DNA from: Gnetum montanum
Lineage: Eukaryota > Streptophyta > Gnetopsida > Gnetales > Gnetaceae
Assembly (NCBI GenBank): GCA_015680685.1
Contig: MNCI01000952.1
Coordinates: 1,078,041-1,142,040, forward strand
DNA length: 64,000 bases
Direction of reading: 5' to 3'
Part shown: one piece after another, positions 1 to 10,736 of the stretch
Layout: each line of letters starts with the position of its first letter
How positions within the stretch are numbered: the stretch's first letter is position 1
Notes under the pieces: generated by a model
Seen by the model: the letters and a program-made list of their open reading frames with translations, nothing else
Told to the model about the DNA's origin: nothing
Database searches by the model: none
Program-made: the position numbers and the translations under genes

Positions 1-424
1 GCGTTTAGGCTAGTTAAGTGCCTTAGTACGACCACTTCGAGCACGTGCGTTACGTGTGGTGATCCCAGTAACGATTAGCGTTTGGTAGCCACAGTTGCAT
101 AGTTCAAGGTGTGTACAGTAAGTGGGAACGGATGCTGATGCTAGTTAATTTAGACTTAGTTCATTAGTTAGAATTAATTAGTTTCTTAGCCCTTCACTCT
201 TTAGCATAGAAGACATAAAACCATAAAAGACCATAAAAATCATATACCTCGGACTTACTTAACCATACACTGTGACAATCGCAAGTAAGTTTGGGAAGAC
301 AATGAATGATTAACCCTAAGTGTTCCATGGGGCGTGTAGGCATTTAGTCTACAGAGTTCGACCGGATCACGCATGCTACGCTCGTTTCATATGGTTGAGT
401 GTAGGGGTACCTCGCCACTCATCA
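1..424 (+). repeat. Partial LTR, type C, cut by the window edge
   Basis: This is the 3' part of an LTR of the same type as the solo LTR at 7122-8107. The two match almost base for base from the GCTTAGGCTAGTTAAGTG-like start through AGGGGTACCTCGCCACTCATCA, where the LTR ends at 424. The next five bases are ATGAT (425-429), which would be the target-site duplication if the matching left flank, outside the window, carries the same bases. It sits in the integrase part of element B. Confidence 0.85.
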
Positions 425-1239
425 ATGATCCTAAGTTGCCTTCAGCTGTTCACAAACTTCTCTAATCTACTTTGTCATTCTCAATACAACATATAAACTG
501 ATGCACTACTTATCCTTGATTGTATCCCAACATAATGAAGTCTTACAAGGTCTTCCATACAAGACTTCATATGGTGTTGCCTTCAAACTAGCCTAATAAC
601 TATTGTTATAAGAAAACTCTACCAATGGTAATAGACTATCCTAGCTATCTGAAAACTATAAGGCGTAAGACTAAAGCATATCCTCTAATACTTGGTTGAC
701 TCTCTTAATCTTGCCATTAGTTTATGGATGATAGGCCAAACTCATGTTCAACCCAGTGCCCAGGCTATTCATGAACACATGCTAAAACTGAGAAGTAAAT
801 TTGGCATCACAATCGATGACAAGCCTACGAGACATGCCATGTAATCATATAATCTTAGAGATAAACAACTGCGCAACATCCTTTTTGCTAACTGAAGTTG
901 TTATAACTAGGAAATGAGCTAACTTGGCCAACAAGTTCAACAAAACAAGAATGATATCCTTTCCACCCCTAATGTGAGGTAAACCAGTAATAAAATCCAT
1001 TCTAATCACCTCCCACTTCCACTTTAGTATAGTGTGAGAGTACAAGTAGCCACATGGTCATTGGTGTTCAAGTTTAACCTATTGATAAATCATACATTTA
1101 GCCATAAATTCTTCAACTTGCTTCTTCATGCCTAGCCACCAATACAACCACTTTAGTATCTAGTACATCTTATCACTACCTTGATGCATTTGAAGCCTAC
1201 TGAGGTGAGCTTCATCCAACAGACACTACTTAAAAGAAT
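425..1239 (-). pseudogene. Element B: Ty3/Gypsy integrase fragment
   Basis: Read on the minus strand, this is the integrase end of a chromovirus-like Gypsy polyprotein. From right to left it holds the region before the core, then W-K-W-E-x-I-x-M-D-F-I-T-G-L-P (845-1045), the core sequence around V-I-D-C-D-A-K-F, the L-A-Y-H-P-x-T-N-G motif, E-F-S-Y-N-N-S-Y and the ALYGR-C-type block near 540-600. Several stop codons and no long ORF show that it is dead. It continues the reading direction of the RNase H (6560-7116) and RT (8113-9214) fragments. The three pieces were one element before A and the solo LTR inserted. Confidence 0.85.
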
Positions 1240-1244
1240 AAGGT
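1240..1244. repeat. Target-site duplication AAGGT, left copy (element A)
   Basis: AAGGT directly precedes the TGATGAG start of element A and recurs at 6555-6559 directly after its CTCATCA end. Confidence 0.9.
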
Positions 1245-2044
1245 TGATGAGTTGTCATTTTAGTTGACCGCGATATCACGTACGTGATATCACAGCCTTT
1301 CTCCTCATCTATAAATAAGAGGTAGACAGATCTGGTAGGCATTAGTGGTTAGAGTTGTTAAATTTAAGTTTCTTTTTACATCAGTTTTTCTCTCAACCCT
1401 TCTCTCCCAGTGTATGCCCGTAGTGTGGTGATTGTAATTGTACGACATCCTTATTCGAGTGTGACGTACTTGGACACGCACATGACCGGCAATAAAGATC
1501 GAGATTACTTCATCATTGCAACATTCACTTACTTTAATTAATTATTTATTTAATTGTTATTTACTGCTTTCTTAGTTAATATCTCTCATGCTTATCTCCT
1601 AGTAATGCAGAGTGAGTACGACTTAATCACGAGCATTCAAGTGTGGCTACTTGGTAACCCAGTAGCGTACTTAGGCCATGCGCTTGGTAATCCCAGTGGT
1701 AGTCATGCACAAGGTCCAAGATGTGTCCGGATGATTAAGGAACGGATGCTCATCGCACTTAGGCTAGCTTAGATTCTCTCTTTCCCTCTCCTAGTTTAGT
1801 TGATATTTTTTTATTTACCATCATACCCAGGAGTAGCATTAGTATAGGAACACATCATACACCTCACTCTGGACTAAACCATACGTGACAAAGCTAATAT
1901 TAGTCCAGGTGGGAAGACAATGAATTGCGGCCTAAGAATAACTGTCTAGATACCACAATTAGTCTGTCTACGGATTTCAAACAGATCATGCATGAAATGC
2001 TCATATTTGTATGGTTGAGTGTAGGGGTACCTCGCCACTCATCA
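1245..2044 (+). repeat. 5' LTR of element A
   Basis: 800 bp, TGATGAG...CTCATCA. U3 holds paired GATATC-type palindromes at 1269-1292, followed by the TATA box TATAAATA at 1310-1317. AATAAA at 1491-1496 is a candidate polyadenylation signal at the end of R. U5 carries the conserved GAGTACGAC...GGTAACCCAGTAGCGTAC block shared with the other LTRs in the window. It differs from the 3' LTR at many sites, mostly C/T and G/A transitions. Confidence 0.93.
1310..1317 (+). promoter_or_regulatory. LTR promoter TATA box (element A)
   Basis: TATAAATA lies about 65 bp inside the LTR, just downstream of a palindromic GATATC block and 174 bp upstream of AATAAA. The same order (palindromes, TATA, AATAAA) occurs in the LTRs of C, D and G. 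Confidence 0.75.
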
Positions 2045-2045
2045 T

Positions 2046-2063
2046 TGGTGTCGTTGCCGGGGA
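2046..2063 (+). other. Primer binding site, tRNA-Asp type
   Basis: TGGTGTCGTTGCCGGGGA lies one base after the 5' LTR. It is complementary to the 3' end expected for plant tRNA-Asp (family knowledge: the usual site is TGGCGCCGTTGCCGGGGA), with two mismatches. tRNA-Asp priming is common in the Athila/Tat branch of Ty3/Gypsy. Confidence 0.8.
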
Positions 2064-2185
2064 CGGTGCTAGTTATCTAGATTAGTTATGTCATACAAGG
2101 TCATTGTATAGGAATTAATGATATATCTTATAGGAAGAAATAATTATAAAAAGGCACATATAAATTCACACACAATTTCACAACC

Positions 2186-3630
2186 ATGACTCTCCTATAA
2201 GACTACGATAATGCCACATCTAGTGAGGAAATTCATTGGAGAACCAACGAATTATATGACAATGAAGACTGGAGTACACAATCCGAAGTGGGGGTTTCTT
2301 ATAGACATAAAAGAAGGCAGCATCGTCCCAACGCACGAAAGCATAACTTACTAGATGACGATGAACCCCTACTGGCCACTACAAGCCTAGCGCAAATACA
2401 AGAGGCTATTCAAATCTCCCGTGGGCATCGTAAATAGAGCCACCTACCTAGGCTCGATTTAAACAACTTTCCCAATTTTTCAAGAGGCTATGACTTAGAT
2501 CCGCAACAACATTTACAAGCCTTCTATGATGCCTGTACATAGAACAACATTGACAACGGTTAGCAAAAACTCAAGCTCTTTCCTATGACACTCGTTGGAC
2601 AAGCAAAAGTATGGTATAGATCGTTAAAACCAAATTCAATACGATGTTGGCCAACAATGGTAAAACTCTTTAACAAAAGATATCAAACTTATGCAAGAAT
2701 GTTGGCCTTGAGGAAACAAATCCAAGATTGGAAACAAGCACAACATGAACCCTTGGACACGGCCTTAGAAAGATATTATGCACTATTAAACAACTATCCA
2801 GGCCATGAGTTCTCCGAGGAAAGGCTAATGTACCACATCATTGATGGGCTTCGTGATACAAGAGAGACCCTAGGGATGTATGTCCAAGGTCAACTATACA
2901 AACTACAAACCCATCAATTCCAAGAGCTTATTAAGCGGGTAGCAAAAGAAGAAGGAGAAATGGCTAGATGGGAGAGTGTTGAAAAGCATCAACGGGACCA
3001 AAGTCTCAACTTAATAGAGGTCCATAATCACAAAAAGGAGAAATCAACCTATCTCAAGGAGGAAGAACCATCTTTGCCAGTACAACAATCATTAGAGGAA
3101 GTCGAGGCAAAGATCAATAAAATGTTGGAATGGACACATAAAAAGTGTGGAGAATATATCGATATTATTGGAGATAGAGTTTTGACAACCCGAGAAGCAG
3201 GAAAAAGTATTATTAGACAATCAAAAAGAAGGGATGAGAAAGATAAGAGCTCAATGGACAAACATACATATGAATGCAACATTTGCCTGTATGATCGCCC
3301 CAAGGGCCAATGCCCAATCTTGCTACATTTATATGAGCATTGGGGAAGCACGTTACAACTTGAGTTTGTACAAAGATACTATGTTTGATCATAGTGGCAA
3401 AAATCCCAATCATGAGGGAAGCCATCCCTAAACTGGAGACACCCTTCGTATCATCCGAATCTAAACACTTATCTAGTTCAACATTCTGTTTCCCCAATTG
3501 GGTCAACATACTCCATCTCACTGCATTATTATTCTCCTCAATACTATTAGCCCATGTACTCAACACAACCACTGCCTTGTGTACCTTACAATTCTCATAA
3601 ATTTCAAGATTCTCATCCTTTTCCTCCTTC
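2186..3630 (+). pseudogene. gag of element A (retrotransposon capsid)
   Basis: The ATG at 2186 matches the gag start of element D (34387). A stop lies at codon 5 and more follow before an open stretch at 2585-3388. That stretch has the Ty3-type gag core (V-W-Y-R-S-L-K, F-N-K-R-Y-Q-T-Y-A-R, I-Q-x-W-K-Q, Y-H-I-I-D-G-L-R), a charged region, and a Cys-x2-Cys...Cys remnant of a zinc knuckle near 3275-3320. After 3388 the proline-rich tail can be followed in broken frames to about 3630, where the sequence jumps into ORF2. Most stops replace CAA, CAG or TGG codons still present in D. Non-functional. Confidence 0.85.
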
Positions 3631-3639
3631 TACATTACC

Positions 3640-5561
3640 CAAAATGCTTCATATGTTGAATTGTTAAAGCCACCAGCCATAAGGAAAATCACTGGTGAGA
3701 TGCTGGGACCAGAACAAGAAAAGAACAGATGGCAGGGCCAACTGCAGCTTAACCTATGGGACCCAACCAACTTCCAAGTACGAGGCCCAACCAACAATAA
3801 GAAGTAGGGCCTAGCATGGGCCAAGATCAACCACCGCTGCCACAAGATTATAGACCATCGATGAGGGATCTTAGGGCCATCACTGAGACAGTCAATTAGG
3901 GAATTCATGATGATGCAAATCTCTTCTGCGTCATCGACAATGCCATACAACCCATGGTTTCTTTGGATCGTGCAAGGGGTGAAGTGTCCATCCATACAGG
4001 AGGAGGGAAAAGCACTCGGTCACAACAGATCTCAGGAAACGTTGCATCTTTCCAAGTGCAATTAGAAACTAGCGAAGGGGCCACAGTGGTGGTCATGTAA
4101 CACCAGGATGCAGCAGGAGCTGCAGAAGTAGTCACGGACCACATTAAAGAATCATTCAATGTACCTGTTGTGCCACTAGCAGATCTCACAGGAGCACGAG
4201 ATGCTCAAACTTTGGCCAGAACCTCAATGACTCCTGTGGAACATAAGGATGTACTTGATCGATTACTATAAAAAGAACCAGTAATGACGTCCCTATTTGA
4301 CATCCCTCAGGATATTACAACAATTCAATCAGACCTCATTTCCACCAAAGGAAAGATGGTCTTGACAGAGATGAGGACCGAGCATGTTGAAGCAAAGGTG
4401 CAAAAATTGCAAGAAAGGGTCGTGGCCCTACAAACAACACAGCAGGATCCTTAATTGGTTCCTGCAGACTAGCTGGATGCTTTCAAAATTAAGCAACTGG
4501 AAAAACTACTGATGTAGAACAAGAAGGTGGTAGAAGAAAAAGAGAAGGCTGTTTGGGATGCCTCTGTAGCACAAGCACAAACTTATGCACATACCAAGGT
4601 ACGCAAGGCCTTACAAGAGGAAAACAAGCAGCTTGTTGTTGACAACCTTCGGTTGACCTCTGTGGAAAAGAAAAAGAATGTTCTCGAAGAACATTTTTAG
4701 CAGTTACGAGAACAACTCATCTGGGTCAACTAGGACATGAATCGTTTAGCTCGAGAGAATCGAACCCTCTCAATGGAGGAGGTACGTGCCATCTGCCAGA
4801 AGACAGCTATTGAAATAAGTGCGTGGTAGAACGAGGCTAAACGACATGAAAAGCTAAAGGAGCACTTCCGAGACTAGGTGGAGGTGTATAAGAAGATCAT
4901 TGAGAAGGAAATTCATATGGCCAAGGTCCACATCAATGCTATCAGTGCTCAACACATTGATTGGTGGGCCATACTGAACACATATGCATTTTTCCACCAG
5001 GAAAAAGTTAAGAACCGGGACTTGCAGATCTAAGACCTTACAGAATACATGAAGTTGGCAAACTTTTGGTATGCCAACCTTGCCATGTTAATAGCAGGGC
5101 ACCCGAGAACAAAGCTCAAGCAACAGGTAGTCACCACCTATAGCAAATATGAAACAGAATTTGTAGAATGCAAGAAGATATTGCAAAAAATGAAGATTGC
5201 AAATTCTAAACTTGAGGTGGTTAAAGCAAGCTACTAGGGATAAAAAGGTGTAGCAACAGATTTGGCTCAACGGCTTGCAAATTTCCAAGAATACAGAGAC
5301 AAAGCCAGAGCCTACAAGGAGGAACAACAGGTGTTTGCGGCTTGGTATGTCAAGGCAAATAAAATGTTTCTGCAACTACCCTGCCCATGGGAGGTGCCGC
5401 CTCCATCAAACATCGAAACATTAGCATGGACGACATAGGATTCCCAGACCGAAGAGGAAAGACTCCAAGCTATACTTCAACACCATCAAGTTCCAAGACC
5501 TGAAGCACAAGACAAGGGAAAGGCACCTATGGAGGAGCCACTGCAACCAGGAACTACATGA
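3640..5561 (+). pseudogene. ORF2 of element A, 5'-truncated coiled-coil protein
   Basis: This matches the second half of D ORF2 (39013-40914), from the A-S-Y-x-E-L-L-K-x-P-A block to the shared E-E-P-x-P-x-T-T end with TGA at 5559-5561. It includes the conserved I-S-x-Q-T-G-G-G region, the H-I-K-E-S-F-N-V-P block, and long heptad-rich stretches (E-E-N-K-Q-L-V, L-R-L-T). The N-terminal third, including the domain seen in D and E, is missing. About a dozen stops interrupt it, many at former CAG/CAA codons. I do not recognise a known function. Confidence 0.75.
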
Positions 5562-5753
5562 GTTCCATCAATTTTTGTAGCTATAGGATTTTCTCTCGCA
5601 TTCTTTGTGTTGTGTCTCAATTTTGTTCTGATTCCACACTGCGGCATGAATCCATTCTCACCATTCAATAATCCCATACCTATACACTGTGTAATCAGTG
5701 GAGCTTGTTCTCACTATAACTCGAGGACGAGTTTTCATTCAGTCATGGGGGTA

Positions 5754-6554
5754 TGATGAGTTGTCATTTTAGTTGACCGCGATATTGCGTATGCGATATC
5801 GCAGCTTGTTTCCTCATCTATAAATAAGAGGTAGACAGATCTGGTAGGCATTAGTGCTTAGAGTTGTTAAATTTAAGTTTCTTTTTACATCATTTTTTCT
5901 CTCAAATCTTCTCTACCAGTGTATGCCCGCAGTGTGGTGATTGTAATTGTACGGCATCCTTATTCGAGTGTGACATACTTGGACACACACATGATCGGCA
6001 ATAAAGATCGAGATTACTTCATCATTGCAGCATTCACTTAGTTTAATTATTTATTTATGTAATTTTTATTTACTACTTTCTTAGTTAATATCTTTCACCC
6101 TTATCTCCTAGTAACGCAGAGTGAGTACGACTTAATCATGAGCATTCAAGTGTGACTACTTGGTAACCCAGTAGCGTACTTAGGCCATGCGCTTGGTAAT
6201 CCCAGTGGTAGTCGTGCATGAGGTCCAAGATGTGTCTAGATGATTAAGGAATGGATGCTCATCGCACTTAGGCTAGCTTAGATTCTCTCTCTCTCTCTCC
6301 TAGTTTAGTTGATATTATTATTATTTACCATCATACCCAGGAGTAGCATTAGTATAGGAACACATCATACACCTCACTTTAGACTAAACCATATGTGACA
6401 AAGCTAATACTAGTCCAGGTGGGAAGACAGCGAACTGCGGCCTAAGAATAACTATCTAGATACCATAACTAGTCCGTTTGCGGAGTTTGACCAGATCGTG
6501 TGTGAAACGCTCGTATTTGTATGGTTGAGTGTAGGGGTACCTCGCCACTCATCA
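5754..6554 (+). repeat. 3' LTR of element A
   Basis: 801 bp, preceded by the purine tract ending ATGGGGGTA. TATAAATA occurs near 5819. A short CT microsatellite lies at about 6284-6300 and is absent from the 5' LTR. Followed by AAGGT (6555-6559), the right target-site copy. Confidence 0.93.
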
Positions 6555-6559
6555 AAGGT

Positions 6560-7116
6560 AGATAGACCTAATCATTATGATGAACCAATCCAAATGCATC
6601 CACTACCACAACAACATCACTGGAATGCTTTAGCTCCTTACACCAAGAATCATGTTGTTACGCCACACGAATCTCACTTATCATGTCTAAGTAGATCATC
6701 AAGATGTTTATCTTACTAGCCACATAACTCAAGGCATCTACAACAACATTGCTTTTAAATGTCTTATACTAGATTATAAAATAAAAATCAGGCAAGAGTT
6801 CAATCCACCTCCTCTAGTGCAAGTTAAACTATGGTTGACTCATCAAATACTACAATCCCTTGTGATTTGTCCAAATGATTAATCACTCTCTGAACAAGTA
6901 ATAACATCAAACCTTCAATGTGAATACTACTATTGCTAACTCCAAGTCATGAGTGGGGTAGTGCATCTCATGGGGCTTAAGCTATCATAAGACATAGGAT
7001 ACTACTTTTTCCTTTTGCTTAAGGACACATCCATAACCTTCCCTTGACACATGGGTACAAACGTTAAATGGCTGACATAGGGTAAGTGAAACCAAAATAG
7101 GAGTCGAGATCAGTTT
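6560..7116 (-). pseudogene. Element B: Ty3/Gypsy RNase H fragment
   Basis: On the minus strand, G-C-V-L-x-Q-x-x-K-V-V-S-Y (near 6990-7035) marks the RNase H domain. The end of the domain, K-x-N-V-V-V-D-A-L-S, is near 6690. Stops occur throughout. It lies between the integrase piece left of element A and the RT piece right of the solo LTR, as expected for RT-RNaseH-INT order read leftward. Confidence 0.8.
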
Positions 7117-7121
7117 GCCCT

Positions 7122-8107
7122 TGATGAGATGTGATATCGCATGCATCGCGATATCGCGTATGCAATATCGCAGCCGTTGCGATATCGCGTCGTCCCCTGC
7201 GATACCGTGTACGCGATATCGCGGTCCGCTGCCAAATCTATAAATAAGAGGCGACACTCCCCTCATTTCTCATCCTAGGCTAGAAGTAGCGAAGCTCTGG
7301 CAGTTTGATCACTCCAGAGATAGAATATTTTCCATGTGCCCACAATAGGAGTCCCCAAGTGAGTGGATCTTTATTCGAGCAACTTTGTACCTGAACGCAA
7401 GTTGTGTACGACAATAAAGATGAGCTTTGTGGATAAACCTTGCAGTGCATTGAATAGGATTTATTACCTGTTATTTCTTACATGTTATTTATTATATGCA
7501 TTAGCGCGGCATGAGTACAACTTGATTACGAGCATTGACGAATGTGTACGACTAATCAAGGAATTGGCTACCCATCGCGATTAGATTCTCTCACCGTTAT
7601 CTCCTAGAACGCGGGATGAGTACAACTTGATTACGAGCATCTACGGATGTGTACGGCTAGTCAAGGAATCGGCTGCTCATCACGCTTAGGCTAGTTAGGT
7701 GCCTCAGTACGACCACTTCGAGCACGTGCGTTATGTGTGGTGATCCCAGTAACGATTAGCGTTTGGTAGCCACAGTTGCATAATTCAGGGTGTGTACGGT
7801 AAGTGGGAACGGATGCTGACGCTAGTTAATTTAGACGTAGTCCTTAGTTAGAGTTAGCTAGTTTCTCAACCCTTCGCTCTTAGTATAGAAGATATAAAAC
7901 CATAAAAGACCAAAAAAAAAATCATATACCTCGGACTTACTTAACCATACACCGTGACAACAACAAGTAAGTCTGGGAAGACAACGAATGATTAACTCCA
8001 AGTGTTCCATGGGGCGTTTAGGCATTTAGTCTGCGGAGTTCGACTGGATCATGCGTGCTATGCTCATTTCGTATGGTTGAGTGTAGGGGGTACCTCGCCA
8101 CTCATCA
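7122..8107 (+). mobile_element. Solo LTR, type C
   Basis: A single 986-bp LTR, TGATGAG...CTCATCA, flanked by GCCCT at 7117-7121 and 8108-8112, with no internal region. It is a product of LTR-LTR recombination. U3 is unusually rich in GATATCGC-type palindromes (about six between 7131 and 7222) ahead of TATAAATA near 7240. A 105-bp internal duplication begins at 7506 and 7611 (GCGGCATGAGTACAACTTG-like). It interrupts element B between its RT and RNase H. Confidence 0.93.
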
Positions 8108-8112
8108 GCCCT

Positions 8113-9230
8113 TAAGTTCATCAAAGGCATCCTAACAATGTGGGCTTCACAACAACCAACTTCCTTTCCATAACAACTTTGTGAGGGGTGAAGCAATGTA
8201 AGAGAAGTTCTCAACAAACCTCTTGTAATAACTTGTCAATCGAAGAAAACTACAAATCTCACCAACATCCTTTGGTATAGGTCAGTTCTATATAACTAAT
8301 ATTTTAGTGGCTCTACTACTATGCCAACCTCTGAAATAACATGTCCTAAGAAGTGAATCTCACAGCATCAAAAAGAACACTTAGGGTTGGGCAAATAATT
8401 GATGTTCTCTAAGCGTCTACAAAACGATCCTTAGATGTTGCTCATGTAACTTCTCAGATGGAGAATATACTAAATTATCATCGATAATCACAATAACAAA
8501 TTGATCTAGGTAGGGCCTCATGACACTATTCATAAGATGCATGAACATCGTAGGAGCATTAAGGAATCCAAATGGCAACACCAAGAACTCATAATGCCCA
8601 TACTATATTCTAAAGGCTATCTTGGGAACAACCTTCTCCTTGATGCCAACCTGGTGGTACCTTGACTTCAAATAAATCTTAGAGAACACTCGAGCTTTCC
8701 TCAATTGATCAAATAAATTGTATATGCATGGCAAAGGATACTTCTTCTTCATTGTCACTGGGATCAATTACTGGTAATCAGTGCATAGTTTCATACCACC
8801 ATCCTTCTTCTTCACAAAGAGGATAGGAGCACCCTAGGAAAACGCACATGGATGAATTTGGTCCCTATCAAGCAACTCTTGAAGCTAAATCTTCAATTTT
8901 GCTAACTAAATAGGGGACACCCTATGTGGAACCTTAGAGATAGGTTCAGTGCCAAGTTTGAGAGTAATCTCAAACTCAACGTCACACTTTGGAGGTAAAG
9001 TAAATAACTTAGAACAAAAGACATAAAAAAACTCACGAACAATCGGAACTTGATCAAGCTTTTGTGACAATGAAAGGTCACAAGTCGAAATAGCAAAGCA
9101 AAAATGACCTTTCCTCAACAAGTAGTGAATTTTTTTTGAAAAAACAAGATCTAACTTGACCTTGTGTGATCTAGTATTCACAATGATCTGAACACCATCA
9201 TCTTGGGTTCTCACTTAGGCTAGTGCTTGC
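8113..9230 (-). pseudogene. Element B: Ty3/Gypsy reverse transcriptase fragment
   Basis: On the minus strand, the region before RT (8906-9214) shows V-P-I-V-R-E-F and L-P-P-x-C-D-V-E-F-E-I. Next come G-A-P-I-L-F-V-K-K-K-D-G-G-M-K-L-C near 8800, Y-P-L-P near 8740, and the polymerase site read as I-I-D-D-N-L-V-Y-S near 8480. The first aspartate pair of the site survives, but stops (for example in place of a Gln/Arg codon after T-D-Y) make it inactive. Family order and motifs place it in Ty3/Gypsy, chromovirus-like. Confidence 0.85.
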
Positions 9231-10640
9231 AACAACAATTATCAAGCTTGTTTGAAGGCAACATCGTACAAAGTCTTGGGTAACACCTCTAGCACTAGTA
9301 TGTATAGGGAATGTTGGAAGTGATGTCTTAGGTGACACTTCACATTCTAGGAGAGGTGATGTCTTGGGTGATGCCTGTAGCATCGTTATGTTTAGGGAAT
9401 GTTGGAAGTGATATCCTAGGTGACGCTTGATGGTCTAATTAAGATTAAAAATAAATCTATGCACATGGTAATTTGATATTTGGTTTAGATACATGTTAGT
9501 TTTGGCTTTTGGCAAGTACACATGAAAACATAAGATACATTTGACATTGAGTGTAGTGCATAATAGCCTCCTTGTTTATGGTGACAGTTGGAGTGGACAA
9601 ACCTTGGTTTTGGCATTGTATGATGAATGGATGTTATGGATATGCATTTGTATGTTTGTCTAGATGTTTTGGTGGTTCACTAGTCTTTTACAGGTCAACT
9701 ATGCTCCTCCTAATCACCATGAGATTTGTCCATTCTGCAACTCGAGATATTGCCAAGATTTCCCATGAGATCTATCCATTTGATGATTGAAGATGTTGCC
9801 AAGATTCCCCATGAGATCTATCCATTCACCAATTGGAGATGTTGCCAAGGTTTCTCACTCAATTCTATAGTGATAACCTATTTTATTTTCAAGTTGATTA
9901 GTTTGAAAAAATTTTATTTTCAAGTTGATCAATTTGAGAAAGGGATGGACCTCTTGTAATATTTATCATGTTGATATGAGGTTGATGTTATTATGTCTCA
10001 GAACTTTAGATAGTGTGTTGGCATTTTCTGTATTGAATTAAACATTAATTCTTTTTTCCGTTTAAGGATTTATGAATCATGGATCACGGTTTAGATTTGT
10101 GATGTTATATCATTCATACATGCTATGAGATTCAATTTTGCAATTTATGTTACTCTATTTATTTTTTGGCAGTTTCATATTTACATGATTTTATATTCAT
10201 ATATTTCTTTCTTCCTTGAAAAAATGCAAAAGATGAATCAAGTGATTAATCTAACAATTGTCAAAAAAGAAAAAAAGAAAAAAAAGAAAGAGTGCAATTG
10301 CTATATCTTATGATAGTAATGAATATTAATTACCATATTGATGTTGTTATTGAGCTACATTTTTAACCATATTCCCATTTTGTAGTTTTCCTTATCTTTA
10401 CGCAAATTTTCTTTACCCACTGCAATTTGCCTCCATGAGTAAAATTTATTTTAAATTTTTTCAACCCAAAAAGAGAAGTTAACGAGAAGCATTAAGTATG
10501 CCCAAAGAAGTTGTTATCCAAAGTAAACACGATGATAATTGTCATGGAAATCTAATCCACCCGTCCGTGGGAATTAATTACTTTGACTTTGGAACTACAG
10601 TGCCAAATGTCATGCATTCGGGAAGATAACAGTACTGTTT
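9231..10640. other. AT-rich flank with short tandem repeats, no gene seen
   Basis: No conserved coding region is recognisable. It holds an imperfect duplication with a period of about 88 bp (GGGAATGTTGGAAGTGAT at about 9307 and 9395) and a 46-bp tandem repeat at 9719-9880. An A-rich stretch near 10265-10290 and the rest look like old, unclassified repeat. Confidence 0.6.
9719..9880. repeat. 46-bp tandem repeat, about three copies
   Basis: Units starting AGATRTTGCCAAGATT occur at 9745, 9791 and 9837, with a partial unit before and a decaying one after. Each contains CATGAGATCTATCCATT. Sequence origin unknown. Confidence 0.75.
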
Positions 10641-10736
10641 ATGGCTATGGCTGCAAAAACTGCTGCAGAACAACATCGCGATGGAACGAGAACAGTTTCC
10701 TAGATGATAGGTAACCATCAAGATACCAAGAAGATT

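Larger units (their letters stand above)
1245..6554 (+). mobile_element. Element A: non-autonomous LTR retrotransposon (gag + ORF2, no pol)
   Basis: This is a complete but dead LTR element of 5310 bp. The LTRs (1245-2044 and 5754-6554) start TGATGAG and end CTCATCA, and the flanks carry a perfect AAGGT duplication. A tRNA-Asp-type primer site follows the 5' LTR and a G-rich purine tract precedes the 3' LTR. Inside are a Ty3-type gag and the second half of the coiled-coil ORF2. No protease, RT, RNase H or integrase can be read. Compared with element D, about 3.4 kb is missing between the proline-rich end of gag and the middle of ORF2 (junction near 3630-3645). It inserted into element B, so B is older. 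Confidence 0.93.

Noticed and set aside
7131-7222. A CRISPR-like or bacterial operator array (regular GATATCGC repeats)
   Set aside because: The sequence lies inside a plant LTR with TATA and polyadenylation signals; there are no unique spacers of constant length.
1245-8107. Solo LTR C and the LTR fragment at 1-424 as the two LTRs of one element
   Set aside because: Both are in the same orientation, but C has its own perfect GCCCT duplication and the sequence between them is element B plus element A, not an internal region.
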